Assembly: GCF_028291725.1 (NCBI RefSeq)
Contig: NZ_JAQGNT010000063.1
Location: forward strand, 62,001 to 126,000
Source: Hydrocarboniphaga sp.
Lineage (GTDB): Bacteria > Pseudomonadota > Gammaproteobacteria > Nevskiales > Nevskiaceae
DNA: 64,000 nucleotides
Reading direction: 5' to 3'
The notes under the pieces were generated by a model. It saw nothing but the letters and a program-made list of their open reading frames with translations. It searched no databases and had not been told where the DNA came from. Positions 10,061 to 18,684 of the stretch are shown here, piece after piece. A program made the position numbers and the translations under genes. The number at the start of each line of letters is the position of its first letter. Position 1 is the stretch's first letter.

Positions 10061-12052
10061 TTACTCGGGAACCTGACAACCGGTCGAGCCGGCACCGCCC
10101 GGAATACAGACCGCCGTCTTGGTCGGCCGGCCCACCTGGACGCTGTACATCGTCACCGTACCGGTTCCGGTCTGGATCCCCAGAGCGTCCAGTACCGGGT
10201 TGACCAGACTCGCGACCAGACCGTTTACCAAGTCGAGCAGCGGCTGGATAAGCTGTTCGGCAGTGGTCAACAGACCGGCAACCGTGGCGCCGATCGCTCC
10301 GAGCGTACCCGATCCACTCGGAATCACGGACAAGCCAAGGTTCAGAGTGATACTGATCGGCGCGCCGACGGTCTGCGGATTCGCCGCGACCGGCGTCACT
10401 GGCTGGACCGCCGCACTTCCCAGTGCGCCGTACACGAGCGGAACGCCAGCCGGTGCGTCCAAGCGCTCGAACATCGTTACATCCTGTAACGGGCGGACTC
10501 CGGAATCGCTGACGCCAAGCGACGTCAGGCCGAGGTGCACGGTTTCGACGATGGTGCCCAGCGGTCGCAGACCGACGGTTAGCGTGAGCACGTCCCAGCC
10601 GGTCGTCGAGCGGTCCAGCGGCGGCGAATACGTCGCTGTCGGCGTTCCCGAAAACGTACCGATATCGACATCCGCCAGCGAGGTCGAGGCGCTCAGCTGC
10701 GCAATCGGCATACCGTTGTTGATCGAGGGACAAACGACGCCGTCCAGATAGGCCGTGGCTGCGGCGACTGAAACATCGATGCCGATATTCAGCGAGTCGC
10801 TGACGTCCAGAACCAGCGTGACACCGAGCAATTTCAGCAAGTTGCCAGCGCCATTGATGATAATGCTCAGCTGACGAGTCAACTCGGTCAGCAATTGGTC
10901 GGCCTTGATCCGCACTTCGATCCGTATCTGCGAAGTGCTCGCCTTGGCGAACCCCGGGCGTGCAACCCCACTGGACTGTGCCGGCTGCAATATCCGCAAA
11001 TAGGCGGTGACGGTCGCGACACTGGGAATGGAAAGCTCGATCGGCAACTCAATCGGCATTACCGCACCGTCTTCTCCCGCGTGCGCAGCGGCACCCAGCG
11101 CCATAATTAAATCGAGCGCATTGATGAAGGGCACCGCGCCGGCAACGTCATCTACGGCGCCGAGCACCTGCCCTAGTGGGATTTCGTTGCGGTTGCCGGC
11201 GGACGCCGCCGCCAGGTTAAGCAGCAGCCCTGTAACCGAACTGCTGACGGTACCCGAAAGACTACCAGCGAGCCCATTGAGCGCATCTGACAGTACGATC
11301 GTCTTTGTTGATAGCTCAAGAGGGTCAGACAAGTCTTTGACGCTGACACCAACCGCCGTCGAAAGCTGTCCTAGCGAGATCGAGGTATTGGCGAGCCCGG
11401 TCGAGTAGGAAACGACATTGAGACTGATCACGTTCGCCTGGCAGACAGTGTCACCGGCCGGACACAGCAGGCCGCCCAGCACCTGATTCAATAGACCGCC
11501 TTTGAGGCTTAGCAGTGTCGACCCGACAGTAAAGCTGCCGGTCAACGGCTGCTCGGCCGTTGCCGAAACCCGCAGCGTATTTCCACCGGTCAGAAAGCCG
11601 GTGAAAGGCGTCGGCTGGGGGCGCGTCAGGTTGACCCTGATCGCAGTAATGCCCGGATCGCCCTCGACCAGGGGCTTGAAGACCCGTAGATCGTTCTGGG
11701 TCACCATCGTACCCAACTCGACCGGAACGTAGCCGTTGATGCCAGAGGTCAGATAAGTCGAGTCGCCGCCATTGCTGACGATGAAGTTGCTGACCAGCGA
11801 GGTGACCTCAGTCAGGCCGCCAAGCGTACCGTTGCTGTTTGGTCCGGCGCAGCCGCTTGCGAATTGCACACCGGCAACCGCAGCCAGATTCGCCATCCTC
11901 TGCAAATCACGCTGCGTGTAATAAAGCCGCCCGGTCTCGATCGCCAGAAACGCGGCCGTCAGCAGCGCGACGATGGATACGCCGACCCAAATGGCGACCG
12001 CACCCCGTTGGTAGGCAGTTACCCGCACATTTCGCTGCATCCTGCCGCCCAT
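10061..12052 (-). CDS. TadG-like (Flp pilus-assembly type) secreted protein
   Basis: I chose ATG 12052 because GGGAG lies 5 bp upstream; ATGs at 12088 and 12040 lack a well-spaced ribosome site. The 663-residue product begins with a Tad/Flp pilus-assembly helix (QRGAVAIWVGVSIVALLTAAF, about residues 16-36) and the ETGRLYYTQRDLQRMANLAA helix typical of TadE/TadG pseudopilins. The rest is a long Thr/Ser/Gly/Val-rich exported region with scattered cysteines (for example CPAGDTVCQ). No other tad/rcp gene is in the window. Role in a pilus or at the surface is inference. Confidence 0.75.
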   Translation of the reverse strand: MGGRMQRNVRVTAYQRGAVAIWVGVSIVALLTAAFLAIETGRLYYTQRDLQRMANLAAVAGVQFASGCAGPNSNGTLGGLTEVTSLVSNFIVSNGGDSTYLTSGINGYVPVELGTMVTQNDLRVFKPLVEGDPGITAIRVNLTRPQPTPFTGFLTGGNTLRVSATAEQPLTGSFTVGSTLLSLKGGLLNQVLGGLLCPAGDTVCQANVISLNVVSYSTGLANTSISLGQLSTAVGVSVKDLSDPLELSTKTIVLSDALNGLAGSLSGTVSSSVTGLLLNLAAASAGNRNEIPLGQVLGAVDDVAGAVPFINALDLIMALGAAAHAGEDGAVMPIELPIELSIPSVATVTAYLRILQPAQSSGVARPGFAKASTSQIRIEVRIKADQLLTELTRQLSIIINGAGNLLKLLGVTLVLDVSDSLNIGIDVSVAAATAYLDGVVCPSINNGMPIAQLSASTSLADVDIGTFSGTPTATYSPPLDRSTTGWDVLTLTVGLRPLGTIVETVHLGLTSLGVSDSGVRPLQDVTMFERLDAPAGVPLVYGALGSAAVQPVTPVAANPQTVGAPISITLNLGLSVIPSGSGTLGAIGATVAGLLTTAEQLIQPLLDLVNGLVASLVNPVLDALGIQTGTGTVTMYSVQVGRPTKTAVCIPGGAGSTGCQVPE

Positions 12053-12163
12053 GACCGCTCCCGTGATCGTGGCGGCATTACGCCCCAAAACCCGAACCGC
12101 GGTTCGGATGTTCCGTCGAGCGGTCGGGTTTGCGCCGATGACCGTGCCGGCGCGGCGCGAATG

Positions 12164-13111
12164 CTAGCCGCCGAAGCGCCAGATCAGCGAGGTCAGCAGG
12201 CCTTCACGGGCGCCGAGTGCGTACTCGCCCTGCAGCGTCCAGCGCCGGGTGATGTCCCAGTTGACGCCGGCGAGGTAGCTCCAGTCGTGGTCGTTCTTCT
12301 GCGACAGTGAGTAGTCGAAAGTGATTTCGGCGGGGATGTCGCTGCCGCTCGGCGCTCCGGTTTCGAACACAGTCTGGCTGTTGATCTCCACCTTGCTGTC
12401 GACGAAGCTGGCGCCGCCGTAAACCGACACGACACCGCCGGTCTGCGTGGTAAAGCGCCAGCCCAACCGCGGTGAGGCGGTGAACGTGGTCACCTTGGTG
12501 TCTCCGCCGCTGGCGTCGCTGGTGGCGTAGATCAGTCCCAGCAAGGCAAAAGCCGGCCCGCGCGCGGCGGCAAGCAGCGCACCGCCGCCGTAGTTCAGCG
12601 CGTCCGAGTCGCGGTCGATGGTGCCGGTGAAGTTGCGGTCGCAGAAGGCGGGCCGGTCAGTCGCGTCGTCGCAGGCGGTGGAGCCGTAGTAGTCCGCGAC
12701 CTCGGAGCCGTTGACCGAGTAGTCGACCTTGAGCTTGTTGCTGGCCTGGCCGACGAAGGCGAACACATCCAGAAACGGCAGCAGCCAGACGTCGCCCTTG
12801 ACCAGCACGCTGCTGGACTTGATGTCGGAGTGGCCCAGGTGCAGCAGGCTGCTCGCGCTGGTCGGATTGCCGTTGGCGGTGACGTCGAGGTTGTCGAGCA
12901 CCAGATCCTGCTTGGTATCCGAATAGACCACGGCGAGGCCATAGGGCATCGGCAGACTTTCACCCCGATTGGCGGCGAGGTCCTTCATGAACGGCGGGCC
13001 CTCGGCATGGGCCGGGGCAGCGGCGGCCATCAGCGCGGCGATCAGCGCCGGCAGACCGCAGTTCGCGGGGATATTGCGCAGCCGCAACGGCTGCAGGGGA
13101 CGAGAGTGCAT
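12164..13111 (-). CDS. Putative outer-membrane beta-barrel protein
   Basis: The 315-residue protein has a signal peptide ending AHA (about residue 36). The mature part has alternating amphipathic strands rich in Gly, Tyr and Ser (FAFVGQASNKLKVDYSV, WRFTTQTGGVVSVYGGASF) and ends in a barrel-like strand LLTSLIWRFGG. It resembles TonB-independent outer-membrane proteins of unknown role. One Cys pair (STACDDATDRPAFC) could form a loop disulfide. It sits 112 bp upstream of the TadG-like gene on the same strand and is divergent from the mutarotase gene. Confidence 0.7.
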   Translation of the reverse strand: MHSRPLQPLRLRNIPANCGLPALIAALMAAAAPAHAEGPPFMKDLAANRGESLPMPYGLAVVYSDTKQDLVLDNLDVTANGNPTSASSLLHLGHSDIKSSSVLVKGDVWLLPFLDVFAFVGQASNKLKVDYSVNGSEVADYYGSTACDDATDRPAFCDRNFTGTIDRDSDALNYGGGALLAAARGPAFALLGLIYATSDASGGDTKVTTFTASPRLGWRFTTQTGGVVSVYGGASFVDSKVEINSQTVFETGAPSGSDIPAEITFDYSLSQKNDHDWSYLAGVNWDITRRWTLQGEYALGAREGLLTSLIWRFGG

Positions 13112-13272
13112 GAAATAGCTCCTTTAAGTTCTGTGATCGCTGGCTTGCCTGTGGACGACGATCGGCTCTTGGACGGGCTCCCCCCGGCTCCACACCATGC
13201 AGTGTCCGTACCGCTTGAGCCGCCCCATACTAAGACCAACGCCAGTAAAGCCCCACTACAAGACGCCCGCCG

Positions 13273-14079
13273 ATGAACCTTTCCCCGTCCCTGCACCTGC
13301 AATCCACCGACGGCGCCAGCGCCGAGATCCATGCGCAGGGCGCCCATCTGAGTTCCTGGCGCAGCGCCTCGGGTGTCGAGCAGCTGTTCCTGAGCACGCG
13401 ATCCGCTTTTGCTCCCGGGGTCGCGATCCGCGGCGGCATACCGGTGATTTTTCCGCAGTTCGCCGGCGAAGGACCGCTGCCCAAACACGGCTTCGCACGC
13501 AGCCGCCTGTGGACACTGCTTGAACAGCAGGCCGATCGCGCGCGCTGGTCACTCGAATCCAGCGCGGCGAGTCTGGCGATATGGCCGCAGGCTTTCCGCT
13601 GCGAACTGGCCATCGAAATCGGTGGATCGCAGCTGCAGGTCGAGCTGAGCGTGTTGAACACCGGCGAGACGCCGATGCAATTCACCGCCGCGCTGCACAC
13701 CTATCTGCGTGTGGCCGCGATCGACGAGGTACGCGTGCTCGGTCTGCAGGGTCTGCGTTATCGCGATTCGGCTCAGGGAAGCGCGGAGTTCGTCGAACTG
13801 GGCGAACAGCTCGCGATCGTAGGCGAAGTCGACCGCATCTATTTCGATGCGCCGCCGCAGCTCGAGCTGATCCAGCCGAGTAGCCGGCTGCTGATCGGGC
13901 AGCGCGGATTCACCGATACCGTGGTGTGGAATCCGGGTGCCGAAAAAGGCGCGGCGCTCGCGGACCTGGAGGTCGACGGCTACCGCCGCATGCTCTGCAT
14001 CGAAGCCGCGACGGTCGGCCGGCCGGTGCACCTGGCGCCGGGCGAGCGCTGGGCCGGCTCGCAGACACTGCGCGCCTGA
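13273..14079 (+). CDS. D-hexose-6-phosphate mutarotase (YeaD-like aldose epimerase)
   Basis: The 268-residue protein belongs to the aldose-1-epimerase superfamily, YeaD type, which interconverts anomers of hexose 6-phosphates. Family motifs are AIRGGIPVIFPQF (about residues 51-63), PLPKHGFARS (68-77), a conserved ALHTYLRV containing the catalytic histidine region, and a late VVWNPGAEKGAALADL segment. There is no signal peptide. The flavodoxin-like gene follows 17 bp downstream, suggesting co-transcription. Confidence 0.92.
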   Translation: MNLSPSLHLQSTDGASAEIHAQGAHLSSWRSASGVEQLFLSTRSAFAPGVAIRGGIPVIFPQFAGEGPLPKHGFARSRLWTLLEQQADRARWSLESSAASLAIWPQAFRCELAIEIGGSQLQVELSVLNTGETPMQFTAALHTYLRVAAIDEVRVLGLQGLRYRDSAQGSAEFVELGEQLAIVGEVDRIYFDAPPQLELIQPSSRLLIGQRGFTDTVVWNPGAEKGAALADLEVDGYRRMLCIEAATVGRPVHLAPGERWAGSQTLRA

Positions 14080-14096
14080 GCCGGCGAATCAACCCG

Positions 14097-14558
14097 ATGA
14101 AGAAGCAACTGCTGCTGGTGTACGCAAGCCAGAGCGGGCGCACGCGGCAGCTGATCGATGCCGCACTGGACGGTGCCGCCGAGTTCGCCGACGAAGTCGA
14201 ATGCCGGCTGCTGCACGGTCTGCAGGCCGGTGTCGACGAGTTGATGAGCTGCGACGGCCTGCTGATCGGCACGCCGGAAAATTTCGGCTACATGAGCGGC
14301 GCGATCAAGGACTTTCTGGATCGCACCTACTATCCCTGCGAAGGCCGGCGCATCGGCCTGCCTTATGCGCTGCTGATCAGCGCCGGCAACGACGGCAGCG
14401 GCGCGCTGCGCGGCATCGAGCGCATCGCGAGCGGCTTTGCGTGGAAGGCAGTGGCGGAGCCGTTGATCGTGATCGGCGAGCCGGACCAGGCCGCGCTGCA
14501 GCGTGCACGGGAGATCGGGCAGACGCTGGCGGCGGGACTGAGCATCGGCGCGTTTTGA
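14097..14558 (+). CDS. Flavodoxin-fold NAD(P)H-dependent oxidoreductase
   Basis: The 153-residue protein has a flavodoxin-type FMN-binding start (LLVYASQSGRTRQLID, residues 5-20) and the second flavin loop GTPENFGYMSGAIKDFLDRTYY (about 58-79). This fits small FMN reductases or multimeric flavodoxins. ATG 14097 gives MKKQLLLVYAS; upstream in-frame starts lie inside the mutarotase gene. The electron partner is unknown. It is followed by a nested repeat element. Confidence 0.85.
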   Translation: MKKQLLLVYASQSGRTRQLIDAALDGAAEFADEVECRLLHGLQAGVDELMSCDGLLIGTPENFGYMSGAIKDFLDRTYYPCEGRRIGLPYALLISAGNDGSGALRGIERIASGFAWKAVAEPLIVIGEPDQAALQRAREIGQTLAAGLSIGAF

Positions 14559-14561
14559 GAG

Positions 14562-14802
14562 ACGGCGGGTCGTGACCCCAATGACACTACCTTAAGCGTT
14601 GCAGTCCCTTCTCCCGCTTGCGTTCGATGCTGCCCCGAAGGGGCGGATGAGGGGCTGTTCGGCGGGAATAAGCCCCTCACCCGGCGCTCCGCGCCACCCT
14701 CTCCCGCAAGCGGGAGAGGGGATTTTCTTCTTAAGGTAGTGCCATTGGGGTCGTGACCCGCCCTACGATCCGCATCTTGTAGGGCGGGTCATGACCCGCC
14801 GT
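14562..14802. repeat. Inverted repeat interrupted by a MITE-like insertion
   Basis: The outer element is an inverted repeat: ACGGCGGGTCGTGACCC on the left, then GGGTCGTGACCCGCCCTAC (14748-14766) and its near-complement at 14779-14797. It is split by a 169-bp inner element at 14579-14747, which is flanked by a direct 12-bp copy of GGGTCGTGACCC (14567-14578 and 14748-14759). The outer element ends in a T-rich stretch just before the LysR stop, so it may act as a terminator between the convergent genes. Confidence 0.75.
14579..14747. mobile_element. MITE-like element with 18-bp terminal inverted repeats
   Basis: The ends are CAATGACACTACCTTAAG and, inverted, CAATGGCACTACCTTAAG (one mismatch). 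The interior holds a second inverted pair (CTCCCGCTTGCG / CGCAAGCGGGAG) and no gene. The flanking direct repeat looks like a target duplication. A decayed relative is visible near 46437-46500, sharing CTTAAG, TTCGA-GC-GCCCCG and CGGATGAG in the same order. Confidence 0.65.
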
Positions 14803-14822
14803 TTTTCCGTCAAAACCAAAAA

Positions 14823-15716
14823 TCAAGGCAGCGGCGAATCCGGCGCCCAGACTTCGCGGATGATGCCGACCATCGCCTGGATGATCGGGTCGTCGCTGCG
14901 TTCCCTGGCGTGGATGAACTGCAGCTTGGTCGCCAGGCGCACATCGCCCCACAGCATGACTTCGCCGGAGCGTGCGCGCTCCATCGCCTTTTCTTCGCGC
15001 ATCAGCGCGATGCCCAGGCCGGCAATCGCCAGCGAGCTGATCACGGCCTCGTGATCGGCCTCGACGATGCGCGAGGGCCGCACGCCGTGCTGCTTGAACA
15101 GGCCGCTGATCAGCTCGTGATGCGTACTGATCGGCGGTGGAATCACCCAGGGCTGGGTCGCGATCTCTTCGAAGCTATTGGTCTTCAGCCGGTCTTTCCA
15201 GGCGCTCGGCACGGCGATGCGGAACACCACTTCGCGCAGCGGCACCGACACCACGTCGGAATGGCTCAGATCACCATAGTAGAAGCTCGCGTCCAGGCCG
15301 CCGTCGCGGACCATCTCGAAAGCCTCGCCGGTGACCACGTGATGGAACTCGATCTCCACCAGCGGATAACGGCTCATGGTCGCGCTCATGAACGGCGCGA
15401 CGCGGATGAAATCGGGGTCGGAGACGGTGCCGACGCGGACGATGCCGCCGATCTCGCCCTTGATCGCGCGCGCCTCGTTGCGCATCGCCTGCGCCGCCGA
15501 CAGCACTTTCTCGGCCATCGGCAGCAGGCGGCGGCCAGCCGCGGTCAGCATCATGCCGGCCGGCGTGCGCTCGAACAGCGGGGTCGCAAAGGTGTCTTCG
15601 AGCGCGCGGATCTGCGCCGACAGCGCCGGCTGGCTGATATGCAGCTTCTCTGCCGCGCGCGTCAGGTGGCGCATCTCGGCCACGGCGATGAAACTTCTAA
15701 GCTGGTACAACTCCAT
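14823..15716 (-). CDS. LysR family transcriptional regulator
   Basis: The 297-residue protein has an N-terminal LysR winged helix (LRSFIAVAEMRHLTRAAEKL, then ISQPALSAQIRALEDTFATPLFER; residues 6-50) and a type-2 periplasmic-binding effector domain. It is divergent from the SET-domain gene with 118 bp between the starts, the usual arrangement for a LysR protein and its target. Effector and targets are unknown. It is not unusual in length. Confidence 0.92.
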   Translation of the reverse strand: MELYQLRSFIAVAEMRHLTRAAEKLHISQPALSAQIRALEDTFATPLFERTPAGMMLTAAGRRLLPMAEKVLSAAQAMRNEARAIKGEIGGIVRVGTVSDPDFIRVAPFMSATMSRYPLVEIEFHHVVTGEAFEMVRDGGLDASFYYGDLSHSDVVSVPLREVVFRIAVPSAWKDRLKTNSFEEIATQPWVIPPPISTHHELISGLFKQHGVRPSRIVEADHEAVISSLAIAGLGIALMREEKAMERARSGEVMLWGDVRLATKLQFIHARERSDDPIIQAMVGIIREVWAPDSPLP

Positions 15717-15834
15717 GAGGTTCTCGGGTCGCCTGTCGGCGGTGCGCTCTGAGGGTCGCCATTATGCCTGTGCCGGCGACTTTCCCGCTGCGCTTCGGCT
15801 GACGCACAATACCCGCAGTCCAGCCGCGAATCCC

Positions 15835-16317
15835 ATGACCCGATCGATCATTGCCCGCCGTTCCCCCATCCACGGCACCGGCGTTTTTGCCGCCCGCACA
15901 CTCAAAGCCGGAACCGAGGTTATCGAGTATCGGGGCAGGCTGATTACCCACGCCTACGCCGACCGTCATTACGGCGACGGCGGCGAGACCGGCCACACCT
16001 TCCTGTTCACGCTCAACGAGCGCTACATCATCGACGCCAACGTCGATGGCTCCGATGCGCGCTGGATCAACTACAGCTGCGACCCCAACTGTCAGGCGGT
16101 GCTGCACGAGGACGACAAGGGCCGGCCGAAGAAGGACCGCGTGATCATAGAAGCACTACGCGATATCAAGCGCGGCGAAGAGCTGACCTACGACTATGGC
16201 ATCACGCTGGAAGTACGCCAGACCGCGCGGCTGAAAAAGATCTGGGAATGCCGCTGCGGCAGCCCCCAGTGCATCGGCACCATGCTCAAGCCCAAGAGCC
16301 GCGTTAAGAAGGCCTGA
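15835..16317 (+). CDS. SET-domain protein-lysine methyltransferase (bacterial)
   Basis: The start is ATG 15835; the longer open frame overlaps the LysR gene. The 160-residue protein is a compact SET domain: GTGVFA (14-19) for S-adenosylmethionine, NYSCDPNC (79-86) matching the NHSC-PN motif, ELTYDYG (116-122) with the catalytic tyrosine, and a post-SET CxCx4C cluster (Cys139, Cys141, Cys146) that with Cys82 would bind zinc. These features resemble eukaryotic histone methyltransferases. Known bacterial homologues methylate histone-like or ribosomal proteins; the substrate here is unknown. Confidence 0.92.
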   Translation: MTRSIIARRSPIHGTGVFAARTLKAGTEVIEYRGRLITHAYADRHYGDGGETGHTFLFTLNERYIIDANVDGSDARWINYSCDPNCQAVLHEDDKGRPKKDRVIIEALRDIKRGEELTYDYGITLEVRQTARLKKIWECRCGSPQCIGTMLKPKSRVKKA

Positions 16318-16334
16318 GCTTTTGTTGCGGGGAT

Positions 16335-16406
16335 GTTGGGGTTCGCTTTGCTCACCCCAACCTACGGGTCGATTGGTAGGTTGGGGTGAGCGCAGCAAAC
16401 CCCAAC
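16335..16406. repeat. Inverted repeat of the GTAGGTTGGGGTGAGC family
   Basis: Arms at 16335-16365 and 16376-16406 are near-perfect inverted copies with a 10-bp loop. It lies between the convergent SET-domain and thiolase genes, 4 bp from the thiolase stop. The same family occurs at 3272-3351 with a longer loop. Confidence 0.85.
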
Positions 16407-16409
16407 GGG

Positions 16410-17594
16410 TCACATCAGTTCCACCGCCATCGCCGTGCCTTCACCACCGCCGATGCACAGCGTCGCGACGCCGCGCTTGCCGCCGCTGCGCTTGAGCGCG
16501 TGCAGCAAGGTCACCAGCACGCGCGCGCCGCTGGCGCCGATCGGATGGCCGAGTGCGCAGGCGCCGCCATGTACGTTGACCTTGTCGTGCGGAATCTTCA
16601 GCTCGACCATCGCCGCCATCGGCACCACCGCGAAGGCTTCGTTGATCTCGTAGAGATCCACGTCCTCGGACTTCCAGCCGATGCGCGCAAACAGCTTTTG
16701 CATCGCACCGACCGGGGCCGTGGTGAACCAGGCCGGCTCCTGCGCGTGGCTGGCGTGGCCGACGATTCTCGCCAGCGGCTTCAGGCCGCGCTTCGCTGCT
16801 TCGCTTTCGCGCATCAGCACCAAGGCCGCGGCGCCGTCGTTGATCGATGAGCTGGAGGCGGCGGTGATCGTGCCGTCTTTCTTGAACGCCGGCTTCAAGG
16901 TCGGGATCTTGTCGAGCTTGATCTTGCCCGGGCCTTCGTCGACCGAGACGATGGTTTCACCGCTGCGATCCTTGACCGTCACCGGCACGATTTCGTCGAG
17001 AAAGGCGCCGTCCTTGATCGCCGCCTGCGCACGCTGCACCGAGGCGGTGGCAAACGCGTCCTGGGCTTCGCGGCTGAACTGGTACTTGTCGGCGCACTGC
17101 TCGCCGAAGGTGCCCATCGAGCGGCCCGCTTCGTAGGCGTCTTCCAGGCCGTCGAGCATCATGCTGTCGAAGATCTGCGAGTGGCCCATGCGGTAGCCTG
17201 CGCGGCCCTTGCTCATCAGGTAGGGCGCACCGGTCATGCTCTCCATGCCGCCGGCGACGACAATCTCGGCGCTTCCGGCCAGGATCGCGTCGTGAGCAAT
17301 CATCACCGCCTTCATTCCCGAGCCGCAGACCTTGCCGACCGTGGTGCTGGGCGTGCCCATCGGCAGGCCGGCTTTCAGCGCCGCCTGGCGCGCCGGCGCC
17401 TGGCCGACACCAGCGGTCAGCACACAGCCCATCAGCACTTCGGAAACCGCGCCCGGCGCCAAGCCGGCACGCTGCAGTGCCGCGCGGATCGCGGTGGCGC
17501 CGAGTTCGGGCACCGGCACATCCTTGAACGCGCCCTGGAAGGCGCCCATCGGCGTACGGATTGCGGAGACGATGACGACAGGATCGGCGGACAT
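16410..17594 (-). CDS. Acetyl-CoA C-acyltransferase (thiolase)
   Basis: The 394-residue protein is a degradative or biosynthetic-type thiolase. Catalytic residues are in place: Cys90 in KVCGSGMKA, His350 in GHPIGASG and Cys380 in CIGGGEG. It would condense or cleave acyl-CoA/acetyl-CoA in fatty acid or polyhydroxyalkanoate metabolism. The GGMESMT segment is typical of the AtoB/PhaA group. A phosphotransferase gene lies 36 bp upstream on the same strand. Confidence 0.95.
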   Translation of the reverse strand: MSADPVVIVSAIRTPMGAFQGAFKDVPVPELGATAIRAALQRAGLAPGAVSEVLMGCVLTAGVGQAPARQAALKAGLPMGTPSTTVGKVCGSGMKAVMIAHDAILAGSAEIVVAGGMESMTGAPYLMSKGRAGYRMGHSQIFDSMMLDGLEDAYEAGRSMGTFGEQCADKYQFSREAQDAFATASVQRAQAAIKDGAFLDEIVPVTVKDRSGETIVSVDEGPGKIKLDKIPTLKPAFKKDGTITAASSSSINDGAAALVLMRESEAAKRGLKPLARIVGHASHAQEPAWFTTAPVGAMQKLFARIGWKSEDVDLYEINEAFAVVPMAAMVELKIPHDKVNVHGGACALGHPIGASGARVLVTLLHALKRSGGKRGVATLCIGGGEGTAMAVELM

Positions 17595-17630
17595 GGGTTT
17601 TTACTCCTTAAAGATCTGTGGAACCGGCGC

Positions 17631-18659
17631 TCAGGCGCCGTCGACGAGCTGCATCGCGCGTTGCGAGAACACCGCGCCCAGACGGCCGACCTGTTCGGCG
17701 TTGTCGGCGACCGCGATACCCTGCCTGGCTCGCGCAGCGATGCCTTCGAAAATCACCGCGATGCGGAACAGCGCGAATACGAAATGGAACTGCTGAATCG
17801 GCTCCTGGCGCCTCGACACACGGTAGTAGTCGGCAATGTGCTCGGCCTCGCTGGGGATGCCGAGCGCGGCCAGCTCCAAACCGCGCAGGCCGTAGTACTC
17901 GTCGGCTGCGGTGTGCCAGGCGATGCAGTGATAAGCCAGGTCGGCCAGCGGATGGCCGAGCGTGGAAAGCTCCCAGTCGAGCACCGCGATCACGCGCGGC
18001 TCGGTGGGATGGAACATCAGGTTGCCGGCGCGATAGTCGCCGTGCGCGATGCTGGATTCATCGCCGGGCGGGATGTTCGCCGGCAGCCATTCCAGCAGGC
18101 GCTCCAGCGAGGGATTGTCGCTGACCTTGGTGTCGCGCCACTGCTTGCCCCAGCGGTTGATCTGGCGCTGGAAATAATTGCCCGGCTTGCCGTAGTCGCC
18201 CAGGCCTATCGCGGCGAAATCGACGTTGTGCAGTCGCGCCAGGGTCTCGGCCATCGAGCGATACATCTGGCGGCGCTCGGCCGGCGTCACGCCCGGCAGC
18301 TCGTAGCTGGCGAACACGCGGCCTTCCAGGCATTCCATCACGTAGAACGGCGTGCCGACGATGTCGCGCTCGGCATGGAAGAACAGCACCACCGGCACCG
18401 GCACGTCGGTGGCGGCCAGCGCGTGCATGATCCGCGCCTCGCGGTCCACCGCGTGCGCGCCCGGCAGGATGTCGGGGCCGGGCTGCTTGCGCAGCACCAG
18501 CCTGCGATTGTCGAAGTCAACGAAGAACGTCGGGTTCGACTGCCCGCCACCGATCCGCTGCAGGCGCATCCCGCCCTGCAGGCCCGGCAGCTTCAGACGG
18601 AGAAACCGCTCCAGGGTCGCCGCATCGAATTCAAGGCGGCTGGGCGTGGGGCTGCTCAT
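17631..18659 (-). CDS. APH-type phosphotransferase family protein
   Basis: I use ATG 18659 (MSSPTPSR); the frame continues upstream to 18728 across the ferredoxin stop and is less likely. The 342-residue protein has an aminoglycoside-phosphotransferase/choline-kinase fold: GGGQSNPTFFV near residue 30, SSIAHGDYRAGNLMFHP as the Brenner-like catalytic loop, and VIAVLDWELSTLGHPLADLAY as the metal-binding DxD-type segment. This matches the group linked to acyl-CoA dehydrogenases (ACAD10/11-like), not antibiotic resistance, which fits the neighbouring thiolase. Confidence 0.88.
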   Translation of the reverse strand: MSSPTPSRLEFDAATLERFLRLKLPGLQGGMRLQRIGGGQSNPTFFVDFDNRRLVLRKQPGPDILPGAHAVDREARIMHALAATDVPVPVVLFFHAERDIVGTPFYVMECLEGRVFASYELPGVTPAERRQMYRSMAETLARLHNVDFAAIGLGDYGKPGNYFQRQINRWGKQWRDTKVSDNPSLERLLEWLPANIPPGDESSIAHGDYRAGNLMFHPTEPRVIAVLDWELSTLGHPLADLAYHCIAWHTAADEYYGLRGLELAALGIPSEAEHIADYYRVSRRQEPIQQFHFVFALFRIAVIFEGIAARARQGIAVADNAEQVGRLGAVFSQRAMQLVDGA

Positions 18660-18684
18660 GTTTCGCGGTTGCGGATCGCGCGGC

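Noticed and set aside
17631-18659. Antibiotic-resistance aminoglycoside phosphotransferase
   Set aside because: The fold is shared, but the sequence pattern and thiolase neighbour fit the acyl-CoA-metabolism-linked group instead.
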